Shown here: one piece after another, positions 12,059 through 23,130 of the stretch
Position numbering within the stretch: the first letter of the stretch is position 1
Layout of the letters: the number at the start of each line of letters is the position of its first letter
DNA from: Jacaranda mimosifolia
Lineage: Eukaryota > Streptophyta > Magnoliopsida > Lamiales > Bignoniaceae
Assembly: GCA_018894105.1 (NCBI GenBank)
Contig: CM032126.1
Span: forward strand, 25,766,391 to 25,830,390
Direction of reading: 5' to 3'
DNA length: 64,000 nucleotides
Notes under the pieces: model-generated
Told to the model about the DNA's origin: nothing
The model's input: only the letters and a program-made list of their open reading frames with translations
Database searches by the model: none
Translations under genes and position numbers: made by a program

Positions 12059-14205
12059 GACTGATATTCAATAAAATGGTCATCCTCATCTTATGTATAT
12101 GATTGCTTCACATACATTTGGTTGAAATCCCTAAATCATACTAGACTACGAGACTTGGCCATGTATATGATAGTAATCATGAAACAAATCTCGATAGTCA
12201 TCATTTTAAATATTCCAAGTCGTAGAATCTTATGAGATAAGGCATCTAAGATTCCAATAGATTTGTACTAATCATGTATACTCCAAGGAGTTGGATATTA
12301 CCCCGTTTCATAGGCAATCTATATTAGATATGGATGCATGTTAGTGGGTGCTTGTTATATAACAAGTCTACTAAAGACCTGCTAGAGAATCTACTAGATA
12401 GTCGTACTTGCACATCGGTGATGGAAAGTTTTCTAGCTTACGATAATGCATATAATTAGTCCTTTGACTCGAGGTTCCACAGTAACCTTATATTTGGGTT
12501 GTTGTGCTTTAATTTTACTCCGACCACGTAGCAGGTTGTTGAAGGCTTAGGTTAGGCACATGCTACTTAAATATGGAGGTTGGTGAGTTCCAAGATGGGA
12601 ATCGTTTCAATAGTCTATAAAGAGTGGGTTGATCTCATACATATTATAAGATGATTTATTCCAAGAAATCCTTGTATGAGGTGATATGACAATTTGAAAA
12701 AGAAATTTTTCAAAGTTGAGGTCATAATGAAAATCGAACATCAAGAATAGATATATAGTTATTGAGGCCATTAGAAAGTCATCAAATACCTTGCCCTGAG
12801 CCTCTTTGGGGAGATAGAAAACGGAAAGACGATATTTGCACGACAATAATAAGCGATAATGGTTAACATTGATAATATTCATTCATCCAATTCATTGGGC
12901 TCCACAGGCTTGTGCTAGGCATCAACTATAGAGATTGGTTACCCTTCAATTAATAAAGATTAATTGATAGAGTTATTAGTTTAAAGAAGTTTAAACTAAT
13001 TCAGATATTTTAATATTCAAAATATCACAATGAGTTGTGAGCTCATGTCTAATAAATTGGTGAACCTATAGATCACATACAAAAGCTTAAAGAAATTCTT
13101 ATTTAATAGGAGGAATTTTCTAAGGAGTTAGAAAATACCAAGTGGGTGGCTTTTACATAAGGGAGAAAATTAAGTTGGCTAATTTATTTGGTCACCTTGG
13201 CTTCATTAATTTAAGTGTTAAATTAATCAAAATAATTTAAAGAGTTAAATTAGGCCAATTTAATTAAGGTGTTAATTTAATTGGTGCCATGTGACAATTT
13301 AATTAGTCAAAGTCAACTTAAGGTGTTAAGTTGTTTTCATTAACTTAAGGAGTTAGTTAAAGTAATTAAATTAAAAAGTTAATTTAATTAGCTAGGGAAT
13401 TTTTTCTTTTTTTTTTTAGGAAAATCAAATGGAAGAGTCCATTTGAATTAATTGAGTTTGCATTTTTAATTTGTGAAATTAAAAATCCAATTCAAGCTAG
13501 AAGAATCTAGCAAGTTGGCACATGTGTGGATGGTGTGATAAAAGTCTCCAAAGGCTTCCATTCTCTCCTATAAAAACATAAGTGGCTGGCCATAGCAAGG
13601 ATGATATTCCATGTTTCCTGTTCCCTCCAAAAAGGTAGCACAACTCATGTGTTGAGTAACTACCTTGCTAGATTCTCTCTCCTCTGTCTCTCTCTCTCCT
13701 CACCAAAACCACCACCTCCCTCCCTCTCTCCTATCATCTTCTTCCTCCTCTCAGTTCTAGTCTTGAGTGTGAGGATTTGAAAGTTCTTCCTAGGTGTGTG
13801 GATCACCATTAGATGCTTCACACTTGGGGAGCTTATGATTGAAAATTTGGACTATCCTTTACGGTCGATTTTTGGAGAATTGATTGGTTATTTTGGAGCA
13901 GCTTTTTCTTCTCTATTTCAGCCAGTTGGAGGCTGTATTGGAGGTGTCTAGTGTGCAAAAGTTGCTGCATTAAGGATCCTTGGGTGTGGAGAACTTGATC
14001 CATCAAGTGGAGAGTGTAGATCCTACTTTAAAAGAGTTCAAGAGAAGATCTACCTAGTTGCCTTTGTTTTTCTTCAAAAGGTAACTTTCTAGCTTTCAAA
14101 TCTTAATTTATCACTTGTCAATTGATCCTTGGGTTGGAGATGATAAGTTAAATTTTGCCTTATTTTGGTTTTATTTTTTGGATCTTTATCTATCTCCTAC
14201 TTTCA
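12059..14205 (+). repeat. 3' LTR of copia 1, 5'-truncated
   Basis: Homology to the first LTR starts at its 'gat(g/a)ttcaataaaatgg' position (4136 vs 12061) and runs to TTTCA at 14205. About the first 50 bases are missing, together with the polypurine tract, so pol and LTR were joined by a deletion. A TATA box survives near 13567 (TATAAAAACA). Confidence 0.8.
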
Positions 14206-14407
14206 CTGGTCGGCTGGCAAATGTGTCTGATGGGCGAGGAAGTCCCCCTACCTCAACCAAAACCCCAACCTTGGCAGATGGCGAGGGAACGAAACCACAC
14301 TGGTGTTCCATCTATACTATAAAATGAAAATAAATAGTACATATGAACAATAATTAATATTAATATGATAAATTAATTTTTACGTATGTGAAATGCATAA
14401 TATCATT

Positions 14408-14572
14408 AATTCATCAAATAAATTCTTCAATCTTTTTGTCTAGCCGGATCTATTATTGTAACAAGAGGACTATTTTAATGGTCCATTGATGTTCCAGTCC
14501 TTCATTGGTTGTCATTTACATCAGCAAATTCAGGTAGACAAAAAGACTGAAGACTTTATGTGATGCATGAAT
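14408..14572. repeat. Inverted repeat pair around CTTTTTGTCTA
   Basis: The left arm at about 14408-14450 contains TTCAATCTTTTTGTCTA. The right arm at about 14527-14572 contains its complement, TAGACAAAAAGACTGAAG. The arms match imperfectly over about 40 bases around an 80-base loop. It lies directly upstream of the second foldback at 14681-14820. Confidence 0.6.
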
Positions 14573-14680
14573 GAATTTTTGAATAGAAATTTTTATTGAA
14601 CATGATCAGCTATTAATCTATTATTGGAGTTGGAGACTCTTCTATTGTTCCTTTTCTAATAAAAATTTTTTGATTCTGAA

Positions 14681-14820
14681 ATTATGTAATAACTCCTAAA
14701 AAGATATCCCAGTACTATGGAAAATTATTATATGATCACCTCAAGTGAATTTTCAACTTATGATCACATAATAATTTTCCATAGTACTGATGTTTCTCTT
14801 TAGAAGTCATTACATTATTC
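14681..14820. repeat. Long imperfect inverted repeat (foldback)
   Basis: The left arm (14681-14738) and right arm (14761-14820) are near-perfect reverse complements, with a loop of about 22 bases. The core arm CAGTACTATGGAAAATTATT pairs fully with its copy at 14771-14790. A transcript would fold into a hairpin of roughly 58 bp. It may be a small foldback element or a hairpin RNA source; no function is shown. Confidence 0.75.
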
Positions 14821-16176
14821 TTTTTTGGGGTTGTTAGAATAGCATGTGATGATGATTTAGACCGTCTTGGAAGTGAGGGGATTCGATAGAATGGTTTTTG
14901 TATGTGCATTCATATGAAAAATGGGCATGGGATTAGTAAATTCCACGGATTTGACACGTACTTCAACTTGATATGAGACTTGGAAGGTGACCTTGTAAGG
15001 ATATTTTCACCAGTTTTGGAGGTAAATATTCAAACATTATGAGATAAGATGATGAAATTTTTATTCTTTATATTTCTAACTTTTTAAAATCGTTGAGAAA
15101 GATGGGGCTGAGATGAGTTTGAACAAGGAGTTGGTTGGTACAATAAGCTATTCTATAATTAGATACAATGTTAATTCGATTATGCTTGGCAATAGACGTC
15201 ATCTTTAGTTAAATTTTTAGTCACTTAAGTTTAAAATAATTTGTAAGATGATCATTTAGAATAAGATGGAATTTAGTTTCGTAAGCTACCTTGGTTATTT
15301 CAGGTAGTTTAAGTTATCATATATGATTTGTTTGAGTATTCAGCCTCAATAGTATTTCTTTATAATCTCAACAGTATTTATTGCTTCATAAGCTACCTTA
15401 CATATTTCAGATAGTCTATATTATCCTATATGAATTTCAATCCAACTCTTTCTTTCAATCCTAGACTCAATTCTAAACTAAAATTAAACTGAGCAAACTA
15501 GCACTATCAATACTAACAATAAATCATACTAAATCATACAATTCATACTAAAAATAAATCATAGTAAATCATAGAAATCATACTAAATTAACATACTAAT
15601 ATACAATACTAACTAAATAAATAAAGATATAAAAAATTAAGGAAAAAACTTACTCACTGATGTAATGGAGGAATAGCAATGGTGCGGCGAGCTCACGAGC
15701 CGGGGGGGGGAGGGGGTGCGGTGAGCATTGAGAGGTTGGTGGTGATGGCGATGGCGAAGGGAGAGACGACAGCGGTGGATGACAACAGGGAAAGTAAGTG
15801 GGAAATGTTTAAAGAGTGGAGGAAGGAGGGAGGGAGGAGAAAGAGAAAGAAAGAAATGAGGAAAAAGAAGGAGGGCCATTTGATTTTATTAAGTTTTTTG
15901 ATGAAATTTTCATTGGAAAATAAATTTTTAAAAGCAAAAAAAATCAACTTTCTATCGGAATAATATCCATTAGAAAGTAGCATCTGATAACCTTCCAATG
16001 GACAATCCGTTGGATATGTTCGTACCTTTTTCCCACCAAATCTCCTCCAAATTTACTAATGATTTTGTGTTGGATTTTCAATGAACCTATTTGCCCTCGT
16101 AAATCCATTGAAATCCTTCATAAATTTTCAAGGGAGACTTTTCATGGGAAAAGCAATGGTTTTTTCTAGTAGTTGC

Positions 16177-18346
16177 AATTTGCGATGGATTTGTGATGGA
16201 AAAATAATTTTAAAAAAATCTATTGTAGAATCAGATGTGAAATAGCAAAGATTGAACAAATTAAATTAGACCTTTTGAAAATTAAAAAAGAAATAATAAA
16301 AATATTTTACAACAGTTTTACCTATCACAAAGAACCAAACTCGTGTTGGATTTAAAGATGTTGCTATTTTATTTTCAAAAAGAAAAATGCCAAATTGCAA
16401 AACTAAAAAAAAAAATTTAAAAATAAAATTGCAGCAGATTTTAAATTCTTTTGCAAATCGGCAAAATAGGAAATAAACCCTTAGTTTTGCAATGAATTTT
16501 TTCCAGTATAAAATAAAAAAAATTGCAACAAATTTTAAACTGCATTGCAAATCAACAAGAGGGGGAAGGAAACTCTAATCTTCCCATCCCCCCACCCTTG
16601 AAAATTTTGAAGACTACCCTCCCTCTCTCAAGATAAGGTTTCGCCTTCTCAGTTTTCTTTTTTTTTTTTTTTTCCTCTTTTTACATCTATAATCGTTGCC
16701 TCATGCGGCCAACAAGTGGCTGCACAGCCAATGTTGCCAACTGCTTGCAGGCTGTGCAACCTTTATGGGTCACAAGACAAGCAGGTAGGCACGACCAATA
16801 GATCGCCATGCGCGAGGCCAAATACGACCTTCGTGTCGCCCTAGGCAACCAACCTCCACTGGTGCCAACATTTTTCTAGTCAGCGCCATGTTGGCCAGAA
16901 ATTTTTTTATTTTCATTTTTTTAATGTTTTGATTTTTTATTAATTTCATATACTTCTTTTGCATTTCTAAAAAAATGTAGGCATTTGTATGTGGGTGTTA
17001 TTTTAAATTAAGCAAAGTAATCTTTTTCTTATTATTTTGTGAATTATGTATTGGATTAGGGTTTAGTATTCGTTGTATTTATATTGAATTATATGTTGGA
17101 CTGTATTAGATTTATATTTTATGAATTATATGTTTGGTTATAATTTGGATTATATCTTTGATTTATGTGAAATTATGTGTTGGTTTGTCATGAGTTTTAT
17201 GTGGATTATATTGATTATATTTTGTGAATTTAAAGTTTGAGTTATCTATTAGATTTATATTGAATTATATGTTGGTCTATGTTGAATTGTATGTTGAATT
17301 ATTTTAGCTTCTTATTATTATGATTTATTTTTTTATTTTTTATTTTTTATTATTCTAATTTTCTTTTTATTGCAATATTTCAGATTTGGATATTTCAAGG
17401 CATTATAATTTTGGATAAATAGATTGAATAAGGTAAATTTTTAGTATTATTTTGTAATTTTATACATTCAATTAGGGTTTTAGTTTATATATTGCACAAT
17501 ATGTATTATATTAGATTGTGATTTGTATTGTATATTAGATTTTTATTTTCATATTCATTGAGTTAAATGTATGTATTTATTTGAGTCATTATTATATGGG
17601 GTTATGGATGGAATACCTTGAAAGAACCCCTATGAATATTTATTATCAAGAATGTAACTTTTTTTTTTTTACTGAACGAAGTATATGAGAGTTGTTATCA
17701 AGAAAACAAACTGAGATTTGCATGTATTGCAATTGTTGATGCTTCTATGTTTGAAAAGTTGATAAGCACGGAATATTGATAAGTGGATTCGATGTGATTT
17801 TACATATATGGATAATATCGATTTGATGTGATTTTACATGTATTGGTATCAGGTTGATTAGTAATTAATTTGAAAAACTATTAATCTATTGGTATTTGTT
17901 GATTAAAGGTTTCAACTGGGTATTATAGAATGTGGAATTTTTTAATAATTTTTACAAAATTTTGTGATGGAAATTTCCATCACAAAATTAAAAATAATTA
18001 AAAAATAATGAAAGAATCCATTGCAAATATTATTTTTTGATAGAAAATTCTATCACAAAATAATTAATAAAATTGAAAAGTTGAAATTTTTTTGGGGCAA
18101 ACAATATTTCTGCCGCTAATTGGACTTTTGTTTATGATAGAATATTCCATCGCAAAGTCGTCGTGGATCTTCCATCTCAAATTCGTAGCAAATCCATCAA
18201 AAATTCCTTGCAAAAGAGGATGTAAGAAAATCCGTAGCAAAATTTTGCGATGGAGGTTTTTGGAACAAATTTTTATCGTCCCATAATCCATTGCAAATGG
18301 CGATTTAGTCACAAATCTGTTGCTATTTCCAATTTTTTTAGTAGTG
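16177..18346. mobile_element. Second, non-autonomous CACTA-like unit
   Basis: This segment carries its own subterminal motif set, TTTGCGATGG and its complement CCATCGCAAA with variants (16182, 16378, 16484, 16538, 18020, 18148, 18245, 18286). The set differs from the AATGGATTT motifs of the left block. It ends in a clean CACTA right terminus (TTTTTTTAGTAGTG, 18333-18346). Its own left terminus is not visible and seems lost at the junction with TTTTTTCTAGTAGT. No transposase was seen. The interior is AT-rich with runs such as GAATTATATGTTGGA (17080-17290). Confidence 0.55.
17958..17989. repeat. Perfect 32-bp palindrome
   Basis: The sequence ATTTTGTGATGGAAA followed at once by its reverse complement TTTCCATCACAAAAT, extended by one A/T pair, is a perfect palindrome without loop. 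It is built from two head-to-head copies of the subterminal TTGTGATGG motif of the CACTA unit. Confidence 0.85.
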
Positions 18347-18349
18347 CAC

Positions 18350-18736
18350 CTTCTTGTATACATGCCTTGAATGCCATGAATCTCCTTGAATTTAATTGAG
18401 AGAATTATAGAACCTTCTCAAAAATCTTTCTTCCTTGAATGTATGTGGACTTTGTTGTAACTTTTTTCTGTTGTTTGGCTTCTTGAGTTAACCTCTATTT
18501 ATACTTACAAGAGATGAGCTATGGCCATAATTATTTGATGAAGTGACATGATTTGATAGGCCCTCCATAATTTGATTGATATTTATTTCCTTAATCACAA
18601 AATATAATTTAGATTATCGAAAATCTTTGTTTGCTTCCTCATCAAGATATAATTTGATTAGCTCACATGTTTTAATTTCATACATAGCAGCATTGAATTT
18701 GTCCATCAGTTCAATATTTTATTTAATTTTAGAGTT
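18350..18736. repeat. Left LTR of outer element, piece 2
   Basis: This stretch aligns with 47822-48205 over nearly its full length, with shared blocks such as TGCCTTGAATGCCATGAA, GTGGACTTTGTTGT and TTATTTCCTTAATCACAA. It is bounded by the CACTA block on the left and the gypsy LTR on the right. The last five bases before the gypsy LTR, GAGTT (18732-18736), correspond to AAGTT at 46211-46215. Confidence 0.75.
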
Positions 18737-19053
18737 TGATACTACTAAAACTTGACTGCAAGGACAATTTGGTAAATTGTTTACATTATATCCAAAATTA
18801 ATTAAAAGGGTCGTAAAGCCTAAAGGACAAGCTAAGCCTACAAAGAGGGGAAAAAATCCCTATGGGCCTAAGCCCATCTAGACTAAAAACTATAAATATC
18901 GAGTTCTATAGAAAACTTGGGCATAAGAAATCATTCGCAAAAAATCTCAAAGTCAGAGAATTTCAAAAAGAAAAGATATATGCGGATGTTCTAGACAAAA
19001 CTAGCCAACATACTTTTTTTTTTCTAGAAAAGACCTTGCTTCATTTCCAAGCA
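18737..19053 (+). repeat. 5' LTR of the gypsy element
   Basis: The LTR starts TGATACTACTAAAAC and ends TTTCCAAGCA. A TATA box, TATAAATATC (18891-18900), is conserved at the same place in the right LTR (46041-46050). It aligns with 45863-46210 through blocks such as AAAGGACAAGCTAAGCC and GACTAAAAAC/GGCTAAAAAC. The TG start is supported by the target duplication rather than by a database match. Confidence 0.7.
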
Positions 19054-19062
19054 GTGTTATTT

Positions 19063-19081
19063 GGGCGCCATATGTGGGAAC
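19063..19081 (+). other. Gypsy primer-binding site
   Basis: GGGCGCCATATGTGGGAAC lies nine bases after the LTR end. It resembles the TGGCGCCGT.TGTGGGAA site used by Tat/Ogre-type gypsy elements. This sets the plus orientation. Confidence 0.65.
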
Positions 19082-19269
19082 TTGAAGGAGGAAAAAGGAA
19101 CGTTGAGGATGTAGAAGAGATCCATGACAAGATTTGTTAGTACTTGCACTACCTCTCAGCATAGGAAAAAAAGTGATAATCACCAGGTCCTACACTCATT
19201 GCCAACGAGGAAAGGAGATGCTAGCAATGATGACCTAGCATCTATTGAGCCTCAAAGCAAGAAGAGAAA

Positions 19270-22200
19270 AGCCATGGAATCAGAGTTTGGAACACAACAG
19301 GAACTTAAGAGCATAGAGATCTACCCTAGAGATCCTTCGAGGACTACTAAGATTGGAGCCCTCATAAACTCGAACTTTGAGGATGAATTGGTGCGTTCCC
19401 TAAGAGATAACTGCAAAATGTTTGCTTACAGTATGATGGATTTGTAAGGAATATCCTAATATCATTATGTACCACCTTAAGATAGATCCGAACGCACGGC
19501 TAGTGCAATAAAAGATAATGAACTTCAGAGCGAAACACAATTAAATAATCAAGAAGCAGGTGGATAAATTGTAGAAAGAAAAAACATACATGACCAATCT
19601 AGTATTTGAAGGTGTTAGGTAATTATGGTGCTAGTACCTAAGTCCAACAGAAAATGGAAGATGTGCATCAATTTTACTAATCTCAACAATTCCTGCACAA
19701 AAGACCCATTTCAACTCCTGCATATTGATGCGCTAGTAGATTCCACTACAGAGTACAAAATGTTGAGTTTTCTGAATGCCTACCAAGGATACAACTAGAT
19801 CCTATTAGCCCTAGATGACCAAGAGAAGATGAGTTTTATAACTACTCATGGCATCTATTTCTATAATGTAATTTTATTTTGGGCCTATGAATGCAGGGGC
19901 TATTTACCAAAGGATAGTCAACCATATGTTTTAAGGAATGAATGAAAGGATCATGGAAATTTATATCTATGACATGCTAGCCAAAATCCCTAAGTAAGAT
20001 AACCAACTCTACGACCTGGGAGAATGCCTCAACATCACTAAAAAGATTTAACTTGTGACTCAACCTGGAAAAGTGCATGTTTGGGATACATGGGGGCAAA
20101 CTCCTACCATACATGGTGTCTAGGAGTAGGTTTGAAGTTGAATCAAAGCGATATTAAGGACACCACCTCCCCACAACATTAGTGAGGTATAGATGTTGTA
20201 GGGAGTTTAGTTGCACATAATAATTTCATTTCCCTATTTGTAGAAAAGGACTACCTTTCTTCAAGATCATATGAGGAACCAAACACTTTAAATAGAACAA
20301 TGTATGTGACCGAGCCTTCTTTCAGCAAAATGAGTACCTAACATCACCATCATTGCTGAGGAAGCCAAAGGCAGGCAAAACCTTATACTTATATCTAGCC
20401 GCAATAGATGTTGTGGTCAATGTTGTTCTAGTGTGTGTTCAAGGAAGAAAACAACAACCAGTTTATTACATAGCCATCTCTTACAAGGTCCTAAAACACG
20501 GTATACCTCCAACAAGAAATTAGCCTGGCAATAGTGATAATCGCCTAGAAGTTGTGTTCATACTTTCAAGCTCATTTAATTGTGGTACTCCCCAACTGCC
20601 CTCTAAGAAAAATGCTCAGCAACCCTAAGACTTCAAGGAGGCTCATCAAGTGGGGAGTGGAGCTGAGCCAATATGGGATTGAGTATCGTATTTGACCTAC
20701 TATCAGATTCCAAGTCTTGGAAGATTTCTTAGTAGAAGGAACTAGAGAAGACGTAGAGAGCTTCTTCCTTACTTAAGTTCTTTATGTGGATTGATCAGGC
20801 ACAAGAGTGGGTTGTGGAGGCGAAATAGTCTTGGAAAGCTCCCATGATGAAAAGATGAAATGTGTAGTAAAAATTACCTTATTCTCTTTAAATAATGAAG
20901 CTAAATATGGAGTACAAGTTATAGGAATAATTCTTGCCCATATGGCCTGAGCATTGTGCTTAGCCACTTATAGTGACTTCTAATTGGTGACGAACCAAGT
21001 TACCAAGTACTACGAAGCTAAAAGAGGGAAGAAAATGGCCAAATATCTAAGCTAAGTGAAGACAATACAACATATATTTTGGGGAATTCACCCTCACGTA
21101 GATTCCATGTGAAGAAAATAAGGATGTCGACTGACTACCCGAAATTATCAGTTCAATGACCTCCATAACGAGTAGGCGAATCACGTTCTTAACTTTAGAT
21201 GTCGTATATCAATAGTTTCTTGGAGAAAGAACTAAACCTACCTCTGAAATAATGACACAGATGCCAATGCCGGCACATGGATGACTCCTATTCTGAAGTA
21301 TTTGCGAGATGGCATCCTACTCAATGACCTAAAAAATGCATGCCAAGTAAAGATACAAGTAGCCCGATTTATGTTGATGGATAGAGAGTTGTACAAAAGA
21401 GGCTTCTTGTAGCCCTACTTGAAATCCTACCACTTAGAAAGGTAGAATATGTGCTCAGAGAGATCCATGAAAGCTTGTGTGGGAACTACTCTGGAGCTAC
21501 CACTTAGAAAGCTAAATATGGAGCACTTATTATAGGAATGAATCTAGCTCATGCGGCCCGAGCATGGTGCTTAGCCGCTTATAGTGACTCCCAATTGGTG
21601 ATGAACCAAGTTACTAGGTAATATGAAGCTAAAAGAAAGGACATAATGGCCAAATATCTAAGCCCAGTAAAGACAATACAACATATGTTTTGAGCAATTC
21701 ACCCTCACGCAGATTCCATGTGAAGAAAATAAGGATTTCAACTAACTACCCGAAATTGCCAATTCAATGACCGGTATGAAGAGCAGGTGAATCACGTTCT
21801 TGACTCTGGATGTCAAATATCAATAGCTTCTTAGAGAAAAAAACTGAACCTACTACTAAAATAATGGACATAGACGCCAATGCCAACACATAGATGACTC
21901 TCATTCTGAAGTATTTGCGAGATGGCATCCTACTCAGTGACCCAAAAAATGCATGCCAAGTGAAGATGCAACTAGCCCGATTTGTCTTGATGGATGGAGA
22001 GTAGTGCAAGAGAGGCTTCTCGTAGCCTTACTTGAAATGCTACCACTTAGAAAGGTAGAATATCTGCTTAGAGAGATCCATAAAGGCTTGTGCAGGTGCA
22101 GGGACCACTCTAGAGCTAGGTCGCTGGCTTCCAAGACCCTCTGAAAAGAATACTTTTAGCTAACTATGCTAAAGGATGCTCAATCTTTGGTAAAGAGCTG

Positions 22201-23130
22201 TGAGCCTTACCAAAATCATACTATCCAGAGTCACCAACCCGACACACTCCTGTAACCCATTAGCAAACTTGGTCCTTATGCTTAGTGGGAAATAGACATT
22301 GTGGGGCCTTTCCCTAAACCTTAAGCTAAAAAACGTTCCTCATCATAGTGGTGGACTACTTCTTAAAGTATGTTGAAGCGAAACCTTTAAGACAAATATC
22401 TAAGAAATAAGTGATACAATTTCTCTGAAAGAATTTTTTTTGCAAATTCAGAATACCCTGAGCACTAGTCGTTGACAACAAGACTCAATTCGCTAGAGCA
22501 AAACTAAAAGAATAGTGTCAGGAGTTTTCCATCAAGTAATTCTTCACATCAATAGCCAATCCTAGGGCTAATGGATGGACGAGAGTCACAAATAGGACTA
22601 TCATACAACACCTTAAGATGTAACTTGGGCATGCGAAAGAAACATAGGTAGCTAAACTTTTCTCAGTACTATAGGCATACAGAACTACTCCACAAGCATC
22701 CATTAGTGAATCCCAATTTAGTCTTGTATATGGAATAGAAGTGGCCACTCTAGCATAAGTGAGAGAAGTCAACTAGAGAGTTAAGAATTATGATGTCACC
22801 ATAAATTCTCAGAGTTGAGGACTAGCCTTTACCTACTGCCATAACAAAAGGAGGTGGCACATTTGAGCTAAAAATTACAAAGTCAAGATGGCCAAAGCTT
22901 ACAACTTTAGAATATGCCCTATAAACTTCCAAGTCAATTACTTGGTAATGAGAAAAGCATAAGCGTCAGGACCTATTGGTAAACTAGATGCCAAATGGAA
23001 AGGTTATTACATGATAATTGAGATTGTCGACCCTAGAGCATGCAAACTATAGAGAATGGAGGGCGGAGAAACACCTAAAAATTAGAACGTCTCCGACCTA
23101 CAAATATCTTACACTTAATGAACGGAAACC
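19270..23130 (+). pseudogene. Gypsy pol remnant: RT, RNase H, second RNase H, integrase
   Basis: In order along the plus strand are the following landmarks. The region before RT comes first (IYPRDPSRTTKIGALI then LVRSLRDNCKMFAYSMMD, 19315-19440). RT follows (RKWKMCINFTNLNNSCTKDP at 19650-19708; LLSFMDAF-like FLNAYQGYN; FITTHGIYFYNV). The YVDD catalytic box reads YIYD (19962-19973), so its first Asp is lost. RNase H follows (QPVYYIAISYKVL, 20459-20496). A second RNase H block (NNEAKYGVQVIGI, from 20892) is duplicated in tandem at 21509. Integrase comes last (WEIDIVGPFP, 22289-22318). Stops and frameshifts are frequent. PBS and pol are only about 200 bp apart, so gag and protease are deleted. 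The second RNase H plus integrase order fits the Tat lineage. Confidence 0.85.
20886..22117 (+). repeat. Tandem duplication of about 612 bp inside gypsy pol
   Basis: Copy 1 (about 20886-21499) and copy 2 (about 21500-22117) align end to end at an offset of 611-613 bases. Shared blocks are AAGCTAAATATGGAG (20898, 21509), TTAGCC.CTTATAGTGACT, and TAGAAAGGTAGAATAT (21436, 22047). The junction carries ACCACTTAGAAAG, also present inside each copy, so unequal exchange or template switching at that short homology is plausible. The copies differ at scattered sites, so the event is not recent. Confidence 0.85.

Larger units (their letters stand above)
4083..14205 (+). mobile_element. Ty1/copia retrotransposon 1, nearly complete, plus strand
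   Basis: The long LTRs (about 2.15 kb) begin TGTTGG (4083) and end TTTCA (6255 and 14205). The flanks are CTAGT (4078-4082) and CTGGT (14206-14210), a 5-bp target duplication with one difference. A primer-binding site complementary to initiator tRNA-Met follows the first LTR. Gag, integrase, reverse transcriptase and RNase H lie in the usual copia order (integrase before RT), all with stops and frameshifts. The element sits inside the CACTA block. It belongs to the same family as copia 2 (25322-35513) and the two single LTRs at 36372 and 38775. Confidence 0.92.
14206..16176. other. CACTA interior right of copia 1, with foldbacks
   Basis: Beyond the copia target site the CACTA sequence resumes (14206-14330, GC-richer and Pro-coding on the minus strand; possibly an exon remnant of the transposase). 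It then becomes AT-rich. Two foldbacks lie at 14408-14572 and 14681-14820. A G-rich spot (15702-15718) and purine-rich tract (15770-15870) precede subterminal repeats with TCCAATGG/CCATTGAAA motifs (15950-16150) and a CACTA-like end TTTTTTCTAGTAGT (16161-16174). Open frames on both strands at 15637-15998 are low-complexity and not convincing genes. Confidence 0.5.
1479..18346 (-). mobile_element. CACTA (En/Spm-like) transposon block
   Basis: The left end reads CACTACTAAAAAA at 1479. The right end reads TTTTTTTAGTAGTG, ending at 18346. Both sides are flanked by CAC. The ends are inverted copies over about 13 bp, and 3-bp duplications are typical of CACTA elements. A decayed transposase of the plant Transposase_24 type lies inside on the minus strand (2220-3340). 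A second CACTA-like right end (TTTTTTCTAGTAGT) lies internally at 16161-16174. Its neighbouring subterminal motif (aatggattTACGAGGGcaaat) matches the left end (aatggatatTTGCGAGGGaaat) better than the 18346 end does. The block may therefore be an autonomous-type element (1479-about 16176) fused to a second, non-autonomous one (16177-18346). A copia element interrupts it at 4083-14205. Confidence 0.8.

Noticed and set aside
15637..15998. Overlapping open frames on both strands
   Set aside because: They come from purine/pyrimidine-rich low-complexity DNA near a CACTA end; the plus frame is Lys/Glu/Gly-rich and the minus frame Phe/Leu/Pro-rich without motifs.
18862..19140. 92-codon frame from the gypsy LTR into the leader
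   Set aside because: It spans the LTR, the primer-binding site and the leader, so it is not a gene.
22518..22772. 84-codon minus-strand frame
   Set aside because: It lies antisense to the gypsy integrase remnant and is a shadow of that coding sequence.
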